Below are positions 36,198 to 45,717 of a stretch of DNA of 64,000 nt, one piece after another. The notes beneath the pieces were generated by a model. It did no database searches. It had not been told where the DNA came from and saw nothing but the letters and a program-made list of their open reading frames with translations. Both the position numbers and the translations under genes were made by a program. Each line of letters starts with the position of its first letter. Position 1 is the first letter of the stretch. Source of the stretch: Streptomyces halobius. Lineage in GTDB: Bacteria > Actinomycetota > Actinomycetes > Streptomycetales > Streptomycetaceae. The stretch spans positions 620,001 through 684,000 of the forward strand of contig NZ_CP086322.1 in NCBI RefSeq assembly GCF_023277745.1. The letters are read 5' to 3'.

Positions 36198-36626
36198 TCA
36201 GGCGACCCCGACCGGCCAGGGCATCGCGATCCACACCGTCTTGCCGCCCGACTCCGTGGGAGTGACCTTGAGCCGGCCGCCGGACTCCGCCGCCAGGTAG
36301 CGAATGATGACCATGCCCCGGCCGTTGTCCTGCTGGACCGCGGCGGGCAGCCGTTGCGGCCAGCGGGGATGACTGTCGGTGACGCCGATGCTCAGCTGTT
36401 CGTCACGGTCCAGCCGCAGCTCGACGGTGAAGGTCGGGGACATGCCGAAGGTGTGCTGAATGGCGTTGGTCGCGAGCTCGGAGACGATCAGGCGGACGGA
36501 GTCGACGGCCCGGTCACCGGCCGGGAGACCCCATTCGGCGAGCACGTCCAAAGCGTATCTGCGGGCGATGGAGACCGAGGCCGGTTCGGTCGGCAGGGTG
36601 AACGAGGATTCCTGGTGGTCTGCCAT
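36198..36626 (-). CDS. RsbW-like ATP-binding protein (HATPase_c_2, anti-sigma-type kinase)
   Basis: 142 residues, histidine-kinase-like ATPase domain only. N-box VSELATNAIQHT, G1 box VTDSHPRWPQ, G2 box QDNGRGMVIIRYLAA, ending GGKTVWIAMPWPV. N-terminal SFTLPTEPASVSIARRYALDVLAEWGL is typical of Streptomyces RsbW/SpoIIAB-type regulators, which bind sigma factors or phosphorylate anti-anti-sigma factors. The partner is not encoded nearby. ATG at 36626; a GTG one codon earlier is possible. Confidence 0.85.
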   Translation of the reverse strand: MADHQESSFTLPTEPASVSIARRYALDVLAEWGLPAGDRAVDSVRLIVSELATNAIQHTFGMSPTFTVELRLDRDEQLSIGVTDSHPRWPQRLPAAVQQDNGRGMVIIRYLAAESGGRLKVTPTESGGKTVWIAMPWPVGVA

Positions 36627-37009
36627 CACGACGCCGTCCCTTTTCCCACCGAGGCTCGACTCCGGCGGACCGGCCGGGAGCCGAGATGCCGCTCGGGACA
36701 CCGATGCGGCCTCGGACTGCTGCTCTGCGCCAGACTGCCATCCTTGCGGCCGGGGGTGGGGCGATCCACCGAGATCTATATAAATCTGTCGCCCGAAGCG
36801 GTGAACTCTGCCACGCGAGACCCTATTTGACGGTGAGGAGGCTAACGCTGCCGTACACGGATCCGACCGTTCCGTACAGATATGGCACGTGCAGAAACAG
36901 CAGATACGGCGCATACGGAACTGCAGAAACAGCCCGCCGAGAGGGCCACCGGCGCGAGACCGCTCCGTCGCCGGGCCGCCCGTGCGAGCCCCCGTCGCCG
37001 GCCCGCCCC
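36627..37009. other. 383-bp intergenic region upstream of the RsbW-like gene
   Basis: No gene. It contains a very A/T-rich patch at 36770-36790 (GATCTATATAAATCTG), unusual for the genome and a candidate promoter for the leftward gene, and a cluster of short repeats at 36850-36940 (CCGTACA twice, GCAGAAACAGC twice). The left-moving bioF gene ends at 37010. Confidence 0.45.
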
Positions 37010-38236
37010 TCAGCCTTCCGGTGCCGTCGCCAGGATCGTGCCGACCGCCGTATCGATCTGCGTCTCCGTCAGATCCGCGCGGGCGGTGAGCCGCAGCCGG
37101 GAGATGCCGTCGGGCACGGACGGCGGGCGGAAGCAGCCGACGGCGAGTCCGGCGGCCCGGCAGTCGGCCGCCCAGCGGACCGCCTGTTCGGGGGACGGGG
37201 CCCGTACGGAGACCACCGCGGCGTCCGGCCGTACCGCCGCCAGACCGGCCGCGGTGAGCCTGACGTGCAGCTCCCCGGCGACCTGCCGGGCCCGCGTGGC
37301 GCGCTGTGGCTCGCCGCGCAGCAACCGGAGCGCAGCCAGGGCGCCGCCTGCCGCCGCCGGTGCCAGGCCGGTGTCGAAGATGAACGACCGGGCGGTGTTG
37401 ACCAGGTGCTCGATGACCCGGGCCGGGCCGAGCACCGCGCCGCCCTGGGAGCCGAGCGACTTGGAGAGGGTCACGGTGGCCACCACATCGCCGTCACCGG
37501 CGAGTCCGGCCGCCGCCAGGGCCCCTCGTCCCCCGTCGCCCAGCACACCCAGCCCGTGCGCGTCGTCGACGAGGAGGGCCGCGCCCCGCGCCCGGCAGAC
37601 ATCGGCCAGATCCGGGAGCGGTGCGGCGTCGCCGTCGACCGAGAACACCGAGTCGGTGACCGCCAGCGCCCTGCCGTCATGGCCGGTCAGGGCGGTGCGT
37701 ACGGCTTCCGGGTCGGCGTGCGGGACCACGGCGGTACGCGCCCGGGAGAGGCGGCAGCCGTCGATCAGGGAGGCGTGGTTGCCCGCGTCGGAGACGATGT
37801 GGGTTGCTCTGTCGGTCAGGGCGGTGACGGCGGCGAGGTTGGCGGCGTAGCCGGAGGACAGCACCAGGGCGGCCTCGAAGCCGCAGAACGCGGCGAGTTC
37901 CGTCTCCAACTGGGCGTGCAGTTCCGTGCTGCCGGTGACCAGGCGGGATCCGGTCGCCCCGGCGCCCCAGCGGTACGCTGCCCCGGCCGCGCCGTGGATG
38001 ACCTCCGGGTGCCGGGCCAGTCCCAGGTAGTCATTGCTCGCCAGGTCCAGCAGCGGCGAATCGGCGGGACGGGGCCGCAGGGTGCGGACGAGCCCGGCGC
38101 GCCGGCGCTCGGCGCGCGCCGTGTCGATCCAGTCGAAGGCCGCGCCGGACGCCTGCCGCGGGGCCGGGGCGGACGGCTCGTCGGGCGTCATGGGCACGGT
38201 GTCGCGGAGCAGCGACGGGGCGGAGTCCTGCGGCAT
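37010..38236 (-). CDS. bioF: 8-amino-7-oxononanoate synthase
   Basis: PLP enzyme that condenses pimeloyl-ACP/CoA with L-alanine, first dedicated step of biotin ring assembly. 408 residues. Fold-type I landmarks: [100 protein letters not shown] and the PLP-Lys in [19 protein letters not shown] lies before the ATG at 38236; an ATG at 38191 has no site. Divergent from bioBAD with a repeat-containing gap. Confidence 0.95.
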   Translation of the reverse strand: MPQDSAPSLLRDTVPMTPDEPSAPAPRQASGAAFDWIDTARAERRRAGLVRTLRPRPADSPLLDLASNDYLGLARHPEVIHGAAGAAYRWGAGATGSRLVTGSTELHAQLETELAAFCGFEAALVLSSGYAANLAAVTALTDRATHIVSDAGNHASLIDGCRLSRARTAVVPHADPEAVRTALTGHDGRALAVTDSVFSVDGDAAPLPDLADVCRARGAALLVDDAHGLGVLGDGGRGALAAAGLAGDGDVVATVTLSKSLGSQGGAVLGPARVIEHLVNTARSFIFDTGLAPAAAGGALAALRLLRGEPQRATRARQVAGELHVRLTAAGLAAVRPDAAVVSVRAPSPEQAVRWAADCRAAGLAVGCFRPPSVPDGISRLRLTARADLTETQIDTAVGTILATAPEG

Positions 38237-38255
38237 CGGCGTCCTTCGTGGGGTG

Positions 38256-38300
38256 CGGCCTCGGCTGTGGGCTGTCTTTCGGCCTCGATTGTGGGCTGTC
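38256..38300. repeat. Two 21-bp direct repeats between bioF and bioB
   Basis: 38256-38276 and 38280-38300, starting CGGCCTCG and ending TGTGGGCTGTC, identical at 19 of 21 positions with a 24-bp period. They lie 20 bp upstream of the bioF start and about 120 bp upstream of bioB. Confidence 0.75.
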
Positions 38301-38418
38301 GATAGACGTTAGCGGTCGTTCCGCACGCCCACGGTGTGGCGATACACACACCCCGATCCTGGCTCGTTGTGGGAATCCTCCTTGGCCGGGAGCGGGGGCG
38401 TACGTCAGGATCAACGCC

Positions 38419-39597
38419 ATGGACCTGCTGAACACACTGGTGGACAAGGGACTGCGGCGCGAGTTGCCGACCCGTGAAGAGGCGCTGGCCGTGCTGGCGA
38501 CCTCCGATGACGAACTGCTCGACGTCGTGGCCGCGGCCGGAAAGGTACGCCGCCAGTGGTTCGGGCGGCGGGTCAAGCTCAACTACCTCGTCAACCTCAA
38601 GTCGGGCCTGTGCCCCGAGGACTGCTCGTACTGCTCCCAGCGGCTGGGTTCCAAGGCGGAGATCCTCAAGTACACCTGGCTCAAGCCCGATGACGCCTCC
38701 AAGGCGGCGGCGGCCGGGGTGGCCGGCGGCGCCAAGCGGGTCTGCCTGGTGGCCAGTGGCCGTGGTCCGACGGACAAGGACGTGGACCGCGTCTCGGACA
38801 CCATCTCCGCGATCAAGGAGCAGAACGAGGGCATCGAGGTGTGTGCCTGCCTCGGGCTGCTCTCCGACGGCCAGGCCGACCGGCTGCGCGAGGCGGGCGC
38901 CGACGCGTACAACCACAACCTCAATACCTCGGAAGCCACATACGGCGACATCTGCACCACGCACGACTTCTCGGACCGGGTGTCCACCGTCCAGCAGGCC
39001 CAGGCGGCGGGCATGTCGGCGTGCTCCGGGCTGATCGCCGGGATGGGCGAGAGCGACGCCGACCTGGTCGATGTGGTCTTCGCACTGCGCGAGCTGGACC
39101 CGGACTCCGTGCCGGTCAACTTCCTGATCCCGTTCGAGGGCACGCCGCTCGCCGAGGAATGGAACCTCACACCGCAGCGCGCGCTGCGCATCCTCGCTAT
39201 GGTGCGGTTCGTCTGCCCGGACGTCGAGGTACGGCTGGCCGGCGGCCGTGAGGTCCATCTGCGGAGTCTGCAGCCGCTCGCGCTGCACCTCGTCAACTCC
39301 CTCTTCCTGGGCGACTACCTGACCAGCGAGGGCCAGGCAGGCAAGGACGACCTCGCGATGATCGCGGACGCCGGCTTCGAGGTCGAGGGCACGGACACCA
39401 GCACGCTCCCGCGGCACCGCAGGGCGGCCGACGCGGAGACCGGGTCCTGCGCGGGCACCGGGTGCGCGGGCACCGGAGGTGCCGAAGCCGCCGCCCCGCT
39501 CACCGCCGCCGTCCCCGCACCGACCGACGAGACCCGCCGCGATCTGGTCGCGGTGCGCCGCCGCGGCGCCGGCACCGACCTCCCGCCCAATGCCTGA
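38419..39597 (+). CDS. bioB: Biotin synthase
   Basis: Radical SAM enzyme that inserts sulfur into dethiobiotin. 392 residues. The SAM [4Fe-4S] motif is Cys65, Cys69, Cys72 in [20 protein letters not shown] and [14 protein letters not shown] follow, and the [2Fe-2S]-binding Arg region is [38 protein letters not shown]. The C-terminal 60 residues after [11 protein letters not shown] form a low-complexity extension ([13 protein letters not shown]...) beyond the usual enzyme end. ATG at 38419. Overlaps bioA by 8 bases. Confidence 0.96.
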   Translation: MDLLNTLVDKGLRRELPTREEALAVLATSDDELLDVVAAAGKVRRQWFGRRVKLNYLVNLKSGLCPEDCSYCSQRLGSKAEILKYTWLKPDDASKAAAAGVAGGAKRVCLVASGRGPTDKDVDRVSDTISAIKEQNEGIEVCACLGLLSDGQADRLREAGADAYNHNLNTSEATYGDICTTHDFSDRVSTVQQAQAAGMSACSGLIAGMGESDADLVDVVFALRELDPDSVPVNFLIPFEGTPLAEEWNLTPQRALRILAMVRFVCPDVEVRLAGGREVHLRSLQPLALHLVNSLFLGDYLTSEGQAGKDDLAMIADAGFEVEGTDTSTLPRHRRAADAETGSCAGTGCAGTGGAEAAAPLTAAVPAPTDETRRDLVAVRRRGAGTDLPPNA

Positions 39598-40894
39598 GCC
39601 GCTCACCCCGCAGCAACTGCTCGCGCTCGACCGGCAGCATGTGTGGCATCCGTACGGGCCGATGCCCGGCACGGCCGCACCGCTGCTGATCGAGTCGGCG
39701 TCCGGCGTGCGGCTCCGGCCGGCCCAGCCGGTCGAGGGGCAGGCCGAGTTGGTGGACGGGATGTCGTCCTGGTGGTCGGCGGTGCACGGCTACAACCACC
39801 CGGTGCTCAACGAGGCCGCGCGCGGCCAGCTGGAGCGGATGAGCCATGTGATGTTCGGCGGACTCACCCACGAACCCGCCGTACGACTGGCGAAACGGCT
39901 CGTCGACATCACCCCGGAACCGCTGCGGCACGTCTTCCTCGCCGACTCCGGCTCGGTGTCGGTCGAGGTCGCCGTCAAGATGTGCCTCCAGTACTGGCGC
40001 TCGCTCGGAAAGCCGCGCAAACAGCGGCTGCTGACCTGGCGGGGCGGCTACCACGGCGACACCTGGCAGCCGATGTCGGTCTGCGACCCCGACGGCGGGA
40101 TGCATGAGCTGTGGCAGGGGGTGCTGCCGCGGCAGATCTTCGCGGACGCGCCGCCGTCGGGCTTCGACGCGGAACCCGACGAGGCGTACGCCACCCACCT
40201 GCGGGAGCTGATCGCCCGGCACGCCGAGGAACTGGCAGCGGTGATCGTCGAACCCGTGGTGCAAGGCGCGGGCGGCATGTCCTTCCACTCCCCCGCCTAC
40301 CTACGGGTGCTGCGCGAAGCCTGCGACGCGCATGGCATACTGCTGATCTTCGACGAGATCGCGACCGGCTTCGGCCGCACGGGCGCCCTCTTCGCGGCCG
40401 AGCACGCCGACGTCGCGCCCGACGTGATGTGCGTCGGCAAGGCGCTGACCGGCGGATATCTCACCCTCGGGGCGACGCTGTGCACCACGGCCGTCGCGGA
40501 CGGGATCTCGCGCGGCGAGCTGCCGGTGCTGGCCCACGGCCCCACCTTCATGGGCAACCCGCTCGCCACCGCCGTCGCGGACGCCTCGATCGACCTGCTG
40601 CTGTCCCAGGACTGGGCCCAGGAGGTCAAGCGGATCGAGGCCGGGCTGCGCAACGGTCTGGCGGCGGCCGGGAACGTCGCCGGGGTGCGGCAGGTACGCG
40701 TACTCGGTGCGATCGGTGTCGTGCAGCTCGACCACGCGGTGGACATGGCGGCCGCGACCCGGGCGGCGGTCCGGAAGGGCGTATGGCTGCGCCCGTTCCG
40801 GGACCTGATCTACACGATGCCGCCGTACATCACGGGTGACGACGACGTGGCACGCATCTGCGCCGCGGTGTGCGCGGCGGCGCGGGAGGGCTGA
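39590..40894 (+). CDS. bioA: Adenosylmethionine-8-amino-7-oxononanoate aminotransferase
   Basis: Transaminates 7-keto-8-aminopelargonate with SAM as amino donor. 434 residues. [16 protein letters not shown] at the start is typical of Bio[19 protein letters not shown] is the substrate region; PLP contacts [48 protein letters not shown] and the PLP-Lys in [18 protein letters not shown] follow. ATG at 39590 lies inside the end of bioB, indicating coupled translation. Confidence 0.96.
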   Translation: MPEPLTPQQLLALDRQHVWHPYGPMPGTAAPLLIESASGVRLRPAQPVEGQAELVDGMSSWWSAVHGYNHPVLNEAARGQLERMSHVMFGGLTHEPAVRLAKRLVDITPEPLRHVFLADSGSVSVEVAVKMCLQYWRSLGKPRKQRLLTWRGGYHGDTWQPMSVCDPDGGMHELWQGVLPRQIFADAPPSGFDAEPDEAYATHLRELIARHAEELAAVIVEPVVQGAGGMSFHSPAYLRVLREACDAHGILLIFDEIATGFGRTGALFAAEHADVAPDVMCVGKALTGGYLTLGATLCTTAVADGISRGELPVLAHGPTFMGNPLATAVADASIDLLLSQDWAQEVKRIEAGLRNGLAAAGNVAGVRQVRVLGAIGVVQLDHAVDMAAATRAAVRKGVWLRPFRDLIYTMPPYITGDDDVARICAAVCAAAREG

Positions 40895-40943
40895 ACTCCC
40901 CTCATCACCAAGATCCCCTCACTACCGGAGCCGGAGGTCCACC

Positions 40944-41645
40944 ATGTCGGTACTGTTCGTGACGGGCACGGGCACAGAGATCGGCAAGACCGTGACCACG
41001 GCCGCGATCGCCGCGGCGGCGCTCGGCAGCGGACGTTCGGTGGCGGTGCTCAAACCGGCCCAGACCGGGGTCTCCGCGGGGGAACGGGGCGACGCGGCGG
41101 AGGTCGAGCGGCTGGCCGGCCCGGTCACCGCGGTCGAACTGGCCCGCTACCCGGACCCGTTGGCGCCCGCGACGGCGGCCCGGCGGGCCGGGCTGCCATC
41201 GGTCGGCCCCGTGGAGATCGCCGAGACCGCCGCCAAACTGGCCGCCTCGCACGACCTGGTCCTGGTCGAGGGCGCGGGCGGTCTGCTCGTCCGCTTCGAC
41301 GCGGACGGCAACACCCTCGCCGACGCCGCACGACGCGCGGACGCCCCCGTCCTGATGGTCGCCCAGGCCGGCCTCGGCACCCTCAACGCCACCGCCCTCA
41401 CCGCGCTGGCCCTGCGCTCGTACGGCCTCGACTCCCCCGGCGTCGTCATCGGCAGCTGGCCCGCCACCCCGGGCCTCGCGGCCCGCTGCAACCTGGCCGA
41501 CCTCCCGGACGCCGCCGGCGCCCCGCTCCTCGGCCTGGTCCCGGAGGGCTCCGGCGCACTGCCGCCGACCGACTTCCGTACGGCGGCCCCGGGTTGGCTG
41601 GCGCCGGAGCTGGGTGGGTCGGGCGGTTTCCGCGTTTCTGGGTGA
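40944..41645 (+). CDS. bioD: ATP-dependent dethiobiotin synthetase
   Basis: Closes the ureido ring of dethiobiotin with CO2 and ATP. 233 residues. P-loop VTGTGTEIGKTVTTAAIA at the N-terminus, LKPAQTGVSAGERGDAAEV, LVLVEGAGGLLVRFDADGNTLAD and VAQAGLGTLNATALTALALRSYGL. GGAGG lies 6 nt before the ATG at 40944, 50 bases after bioA. Last gene of bioBAD. Confidence 0.96.
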   Translation: MSVLFVTGTGTEIGKTVTTAAIAAAALGSGRSVAVLKPAQTGVSAGERGDAAEVERLAGPVTAVELARYPDPLAPATAARRAGLPSVGPVEIAETAAKLAASHDLVLVEGAGGLLVRFDADGNTLADAARRADAPVLMVAQAGLGTLNATALTALALRSYGLDSPGVVIGSWPATPGLAARCNLADLPDAAGAPLLGLVPEGSGALPPTDFRTAAPGWLAPELGGSGGFRVSG

Positions 41646-41792
41646 GATCGGCCGCAGCCGCAGCCTGGCGCTCCGCGTCACCCAGACGCCGGCCCTGAGG
41701 AATCCCCCCGCCCCGCGCCGTTCGGGTCTCGCCCGCCCGCCCAAGGGGGACACTGGCAGCAAGAGCGGCCGACGTCGGCGAAAGGGGTCGTC

Positions 41793-42464
41793 ATGCTGCG
41801 GCACAGGAGGCGTCCACCGGAGACCGTGCACCATCCGGTCTTCGCCCGCTTCTACGCGCATTGCTGCGGGCCGTCCGTGGACCGGCGGGCCGGGGTGGCG
41901 GCGCTCCGGGACGAGTTGCTGGCGGGGGCCTCGGGGCGGGCCATTGAGGTGGGCGCGGGCAGTGGGCTGAACTTTCCGCACTACCCGGGGACCGTGTCGG
42001 AAGTCGTGGCGATCGAGCCGGAGTCCACGCTGCGCGAGGTGGCGCGGACGGCGGCGGCGCATGCCGGGGTGCCGGTGGATGTGGTGCCGGGAGTGGCGGA
42101 GGCGCTGCCGGTGAAGAGCGAGGCGTTCGATACGGCGGTGGTGTCGCTGGTGCTGTGTTCCGTACGGGATGTGCGGCGGGCGCTGGTGGAGTTGCGGCGG
42201 GTGCTGCGTCCGGGCGGTGAGCTGCGGTTCTTCGAGCACGGTCGGGCCGCGGGGCGGGGGCTGGCGGCGGTGCAGTGGTCGCTGGACCGGACGGTCTGGC
42301 CGCTGTTGATGGGCGGCTGTCACACATGGCGGGATCCGCTGGGCGAGATCCGGGCGGCGGGGTTCGAGGTGGTGCGCGTGCGGCGGCTGAAGGTGCCGGA
42401 GCGCGGTCCGACGCTGCCCTCGTCGCCGGCGGTGCTGGGGATGGCGGTCCGCCCACCGGAGTGA
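41793..42464 (+). CDS. Class I SAM-dependent methyltransferase
   Basis: 223 residues. Methyltransferase_11 core: motif I AIEVGAGSGLNFPHYP, acidic loop VVAIEPESTLREVARTAAA, motif II-like VPGVAEALPVKSEAFDTAVVSLVLCSV, then LVELRRVLRPGGELRFFEHGR. The FFEHGRAA...WPLLMGGCHTWRDP pattern resembles METTL7-like proteins. Substrate unknown. AAAGGGG precedes the ATG at 41793. Monocistronic, 147 bases after bioD. Confidence 0.85.
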   Translation: MLRHRRRPPETVHHPVFARFYAHCCGPSVDRRAGVAALRDELLAGASGRAIEVGAGSGLNFPHYPGTVSEVVAIEPESTLREVARTAAAHAGVPVDVVPGVAEALPVKSEAFDTAVVSLVLCSVRDVRRALVELRRVLRPGGELRFFEHGRAAGRGLAAVQWSLDRTVWPLLMGGCHTWRDPLGEIRAAGFEVVRVRRLKVPERGPTLPSSPAVLGMAVRPPE

Positions 42465-42525
42465 GGGAGGCGGCGCCGGGCGGCGTGGCCATCGAAGTGA
42501 GAGCGGAGGGCGCGGAGATCCGGCC

Positions 42526-42550
42526 GCCGGGCCGGGTGGTACGGCCCGGC
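42526..42550. terminator. Hairpin between convergent methyltransferase and toxin genes
   Basis: 9-bp perfect stem (42526-42534 with 42542-42550), 7-nt loop. Confidence 0.55.
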
Positions 42551-42573
42551 TGCCTGGGCACCGGCCGGGCGGC

Positions 42574-42609
42574 GCGGCGTCACCCCGTCCAGCGGCGTCA
42601 CCCCGTCCA
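42574..42609. repeat. 18-bp perfect tandem duplication spanning the toxin stop codon
   Basis: GCGGCGTCACCCCGTCCA at 42574-42591 and 42592-42609. The minus-strand TGA stop of the Fic-like gene (42598-42600) is in the right copy, and an equivalent TGA is in the left copy. Confidence 0.95.
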
Positions 42610-42969
42610 TGTGCGCAGCTCGTCCGCGATGGCATGGACGTCCGCCGTGCCCTCCTTGACGAGTCGGGCGAGGTCGCGGACCCGTTCGGCGGAGGTGGTG
42701 ATCTTCAGGCCGCTCGCGATGAGGTAACCGTAGGCGACGGCGGTCGCGAACACCGCGTTCGAGCGTTCCAACGCCGGTACTCGGAGGAGGAGTTGGACGA
42801 GTGCTGCGGCGCGTTCCGGCGGGTCGGTGTAGACGGGGGCGCCGAATATCTCCGCTTCATGGCGGCTGACGGCGGCCACCAGGGCGCCCCAGTCGGTGAC
42901 CTGGGGGTCTCCGGGGGTGTGCTGTTCGGCGATCAGAAGGAGCCAGGCGAGGTCGATGCGCAGTGTCAC
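42598..42969 (-). CDS. Fic/Doc-like toxin with degenerate catalytic motif
   Basis: 123 residues: MTLRIDLAWLLLIAEQHTPGDPQVTDWGALVAAVSRHEAEIFGAPVYTDPPERAAALVQLLLRVPALERSNAVFATAVAYGYLIASG. Length, N-terminal helix and the LLxxPALERSNAxFAxAVAYGYLxASG segment correspond to Doc-type proteins. The Fic core HxFxDGNKR reads VPALERSNA, so the catalytic His, Asp and Lys/Arg are replaced. It overlaps the upstream antitoxin by 4 bases. Similar degenerate proteins are annotated across Streptomyces as Fic-family toxin components (recalled). Activity by AMPylation or phosphorylation is therefore doubtful. Confidence 0.72.
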   Translation of the reverse strand: MTLRIDLAWLLLIAEQHTPGDPQVTDWGALVAAVSRHEAEIFGAPVYTDPPERAAALVQLLLRVPALERSNAVFATAVAYGYLIASGLKITTSAERVRDLARLVKEGTADVHAIADELRTWTG

Positions 42970-43238
42970 GTCGCGCCCGGCTGTCCTTCCCGGGCCGGGG
43001 TGGCCGCGCGGCCGCGGCCGACGCCCGGTTCCGGGCCGAACTCCTCGGCGAAGACGTGTTCGTACCGCTTCATGAAGTCGGCGGCGGCGTCGACGAAGGT
43101 CTGGCCGACCTCTCCGGCGTCCTTGAGGACGAGCTCCTCGATATAGCGGTTCATGCTCACTCCCCGCTGCAGGGCGCGCTCTCGCGCCGCTTCGGCGGTG
43201 GCTTCGTCCACGCGGACGTTCAGTTGCGTCTTCGCCAC
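42966..43238 (-). CDS. Ribbon-helix-helix antitoxin
   Basis: 90 residues. MAKTQLNVRVDEATAEAARERALQRGVSMNRYIEELVLKDA is a standard Arc/CopG ribbon-helix-helix; the C-terminal half (DFMKRYEHVFAEEFGPEPG) likely contacts the toxin. GTG start at 43238 chosen at the ribbon strand. Stop overlaps the toxin start by 4 bases. Two GCTAGCGC repeats sit just upstream. Confidence 0.82.
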   Translation of the reverse strand: MAKTQLNVRVDEATAEAARERALQRGVSMNRYIEELVLKDAGEVGQTFVDAAADFMKRYEHVFAEEFGPEPGVGRGRAATPAREGQPGAT

Positions 43239-43246
43239 GGTTTCAA

Positions 43247-43268
43247 GCTAGCGCGTATCCGCTAGCGC
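43247..43268. promoter_or_regulatory. Direct repeats GCTAGCGC-N6-GCTAGCGC, antitoxin operator
   Basis: Two identical 8-mers at 43247-43254 and 43261-43268 (14-bp period), each containing the palindrome GCTAGC, 9 bp upstream of the antitoxin start. RHH proteins bind such repeats for autoregulation. Confidence 0.6.
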
Positions 43269-43414
43269 CGACAAGGGTCGCTCCCAGCTGCGCCGGGCCG
43301 CGGCCGGAGGCACCGGTCGCCCGTCCGGCGCGCGACACGGCGCGAGCGGGACACCGGGAGCGGGCCGCGCGCCGCTCCCGAGGCCACCGGAGCGGATACC
43401 GCACGATGTGATCC

Positions 43415-44914
43415 GTGTCCGTACCGGCCCCCGTCCCGCACCTGAAGCGCAGCCTGCGCCGATTCGACATCATGGCGCTGGGCGTCGCCGCCGTGATCTC
43501 CATCGATGTGATCGGGCAGATCGCCAGCGGCGGCGGCCAGTCCGTCACCTGGATCGCCGTCATGGCCGTGTCCTTCCTGCTGCCGTACGCCCTGATCTTC
43601 GCGGAGACCGGCGCCGCGTTCCCTTACGAGGGCGGCCCCTACGCCTGGGTGGAGCTTGCCTTCGGCCGGCTGGTGGCCGCGCTGACCAGCATGTTCTATT
43701 GGGTCACCAATCCGGTCTGGCTCGGCGGTTCGCTGGCCTTCATCGGCGCCGGGGCCTGGGACGGCTTTGTCTCGCCGCTCGGTTCCGGCACGGCCGCCGA
43801 CTATGTCTTCAAGCTGGCCTTCGTCTGGGGTGCCATCCTGACCGCGATCATTTCACTGCGCCGCGGCAAATGGATCACCACGACCGGCGCGGCGGCCAAG
43901 CTCCTGGCGCTCGCCTTCTTCACGGGGACCGCGGTCGCGTACGGGATCCGGCACGGCTTCCAGGGCCTGCAGAACGCCGCCTTCTCCCCCACCGGGGCGG
44001 GATTCCTCGCGCTGGTCCCGGTCCTGATCTTCGCCATGGTCGGGTTCGAGGCCCCCAACGCGGCGGGTGAGGAGATGTACGACCCGCAGCGCGATGTCCC
44101 GATCGCGATCGGCGTCTCCGGCGCGATCGCCACCAGTTGCTACCTGCTGCCAGTCCTGGCCATCCTCTCCGCCGCCCCGGCCGGGCAGATCACCGGCATC
44201 GGTGGCTTCATGGACGCCGCCGGGCTGGTCTTCGAGGTCTACGGGGACTGGCGCGGGCCCCTGCTGACCGGCACCGGTGTGCTGTTCGTCGTCGCGCTGC
44301 TGACACAGGGCAGCGCCTGGATGATCGTCGTCGACCGGATGCAGGCGATGGCGGCCGCCGAGGGCGGGTTCTTCAGCCGGTGGCTGGGCGCCTTCCACGC
44401 ACGGCTGGGCACACCGGTCCGGATGAACGTGCTCTCGGGGCTGACCGCCACCGCCTTCATGGTCGCCGCGATGAACCTGGGCAGCGGCGACGCGTCGGAC
44501 ACCTTCGCCGTCGTCCTGACGGTCGCGATCACCACGCTGCTGCTGTCCTACCTCGCCATCGTCCCGGCACTGCTCGCCCTGCGGGTCCGCCGCCCCGAGA
44601 TCCACCGGCCGTATCACGTCCCCTTCGGTACAAGGGGGTTCGCGGTAGCCACCGTTCTCGTCTACGCCTGGGTGCTGCTCGGCTCATGGGTGGCGCTGTT
44701 CCCCGGCACCCTGGAGCCGCTCTTCGGCATCACCTACGACTTCCGGGAGATCTGGGGCGTCTCCCGTATGTCCTTCGAGGTGTTCACGCTCGGCACCGTT
44801 CTCCTGCTGCTGGCCGTCGGGGTCGCCGGGTATCTGGCGCAGCGCATGCATCTCCGGCGGCACCACCCCGACGATCACGGTTGCATGGGTGACGACCGGT
44901 CGTCTCCCCCCTGA
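43415..44914 (+). CDS. APC-superfamily amino acid permease
   Basis: 499 residues with about 12 membrane helices. The first helix region ALGVAAVISIDVIGQIASGGGQSVTWIAV is the unwound substrate-binding helix of APC transporters (SGGGQ in place of G-G-I-G). PYALIFAETGAAFPYEGGPYAWVELAFGRLVA is the family signature, and FAMVGFEAPNAAGEEMYDPQRDVP the helix-6 region. Substrate is probably an amino acid or polyamine. GTG at 43415. Next gene downstream is a decayed oxidoreductase. Confidence 0.88.
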   Translation: MSVPAPVPHLKRSLRRFDIMALGVAAVISIDVIGQIASGGGQSVTWIAVMAVSFLLPYALIFAETGAAFPYEGGPYAWVELAFGRLVAALTSMFYWVTNPVWLGGSLAFIGAGAWDGFVSPLGSGTAADYVFKLAFVWGAILTAIISLRRGKWITTTGAAAKLLALAFFTGTAVAYGIRHGFQGLQNAAFSPTGAGFLALVPVLIFAMVGFEAPNAAGEEMYDPQRDVPIAIGVSGAIATSCYLLPVLAILSAAPAGQITGIGGFMDAAGLVFEVYGDWRGPLLTGTGVLFVVALLTQGSAWMIVVDRMQAMAAAEGGFFSRWLGAFHARLGTPVRMNVLSGLTATAFMVAAMNLGSGDASDTFAVVLTVAITTLLLSYLAIVPALLALRVRRPEIHRPYHVPFGTRGFAVATVLVYAWVLLGSWVALFPGTLEPLFGITYDFREIWGVSRMSFEVFTLGTVLLLLAVGVAGYLAQRMHLRRHHPDDHGCMGDDRSSPP

Positions 44915-44938
44915 TCGCGCTCTCCAAGGGGACTTCTC

Positions 44939-45480
44939 ATGCCACGTCCGTTCCGCTTCGGCGTCAATATGCTCACCATCGATTCGAAGGCGTCGTGGCG
45001 TCAGAAATGCCGCCGAGCCGAGGGGTTGGGCTATGACGTGCTGCTCGTACCGGATCATCTGGGGTTGCCGGCGCCGTTTCCCGCGCTGATCGCGGCGGAG
45101 GCGACCGAGCGGCCGCGGGTGGGCACCTTCGTCCTCAACGCGGGGTTCGTCAACCCGGCGCTGCTCGCCCGTGACGTGGCCACCGCCGACGCGCTCACCG
45201 GCGGGCGGCTGGAGCTGGGCCTGGGCACCGGGTACGTCCGCGCCGAGCACGAGACGGCCGGGCTGCCCTGGCTCGCCGGGCCGGCGGGTGGACCATCTGA
45301 CATACACCGTCGAAGAGTTGGGCCGGATGTTCGGCGACCCCGAGTACGCCCCGCGGCCCACACGCAGCGGCCGCGTCCGCCGCTGCTGATCGGCGGCAAC
45401 GGCCCGCGCATGATGCGGCTGGCCGCCCGGCACGCCGAGATCGGTCGACGCCGCACTCCGCCGCGTGCTGGGATCGGGCC
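44939..45480 (+). pseudogene. Decayed LLM-class F420-dependent oxidoreductase
   Basis: The N-terminal 115 codons are good LLM: FRFGVNMLTIDSKASWRQKCRRAEGLGYDVLLVPDHLG, RVGTFVLNAGFVNPALLARDVATADALTGGRLELGLGTGYVRAEHETAGLPW. At about 45285 the frame shifts: VDHLTYTVEELGRMFGDPEYAPRPT is in another frame, then PPLLIGGNGPRMMRLAARHAEIG returns. After HAEIG the homology ends and a GNAT gene start follows; the C-terminal 100 or more residues are missing. Confidence 0.8.
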
Positions 45481-45664
45481 ATGGGTGATCTTCACATACG
45501 GGCCGGGACACCGGCCGATCTCGATGCCGTGCCGGCCTTCTGGAAGGTGGCCGCCGAGGGCGCCAGCATCAGCGATGACTCCGACGGCGTGGCACGGCTG
45601 GCGCGCCGCGGGTTATGCGCCCGAGCCGCAGTGGAGCCGCCGGGTCAAGCATCTGGACCACTGA
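45481..45664 (+). pseudogene. GNAT acetyltransferase with internal deletion and frameshift
   Basis: The N-terminus MGDLHIRAGTPADLDAVPAFWKVAAEGASISDDSDGVARLARR is a clear GNAT start; the C-terminus WRAAGYAPEPQWSRRVKHLDH and stop appear immediately after it in a different frame. The acetyl-CoA-binding core (about 80 residues) is deleted. Starts where the truncated LLM gene breaks off, so one deletion event may have damaged both. Confidence 0.75.
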
Positions 45665-45678
45665 GCGATGCGCCCGGC

Positions 45679-45714
45679 GGAGCCCGTCCCGGCTTAAGGA
45701 GCGGGGCGGGCTCC
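45679..45714 (+). terminator. Terminator after the decayed gene pair
   Basis: 12-bp stem with one G-T wobble (45679-45690 with 45703-45714), 12-nt loop. Confidence 0.6.
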
Positions 45715-45717
45715 TCG

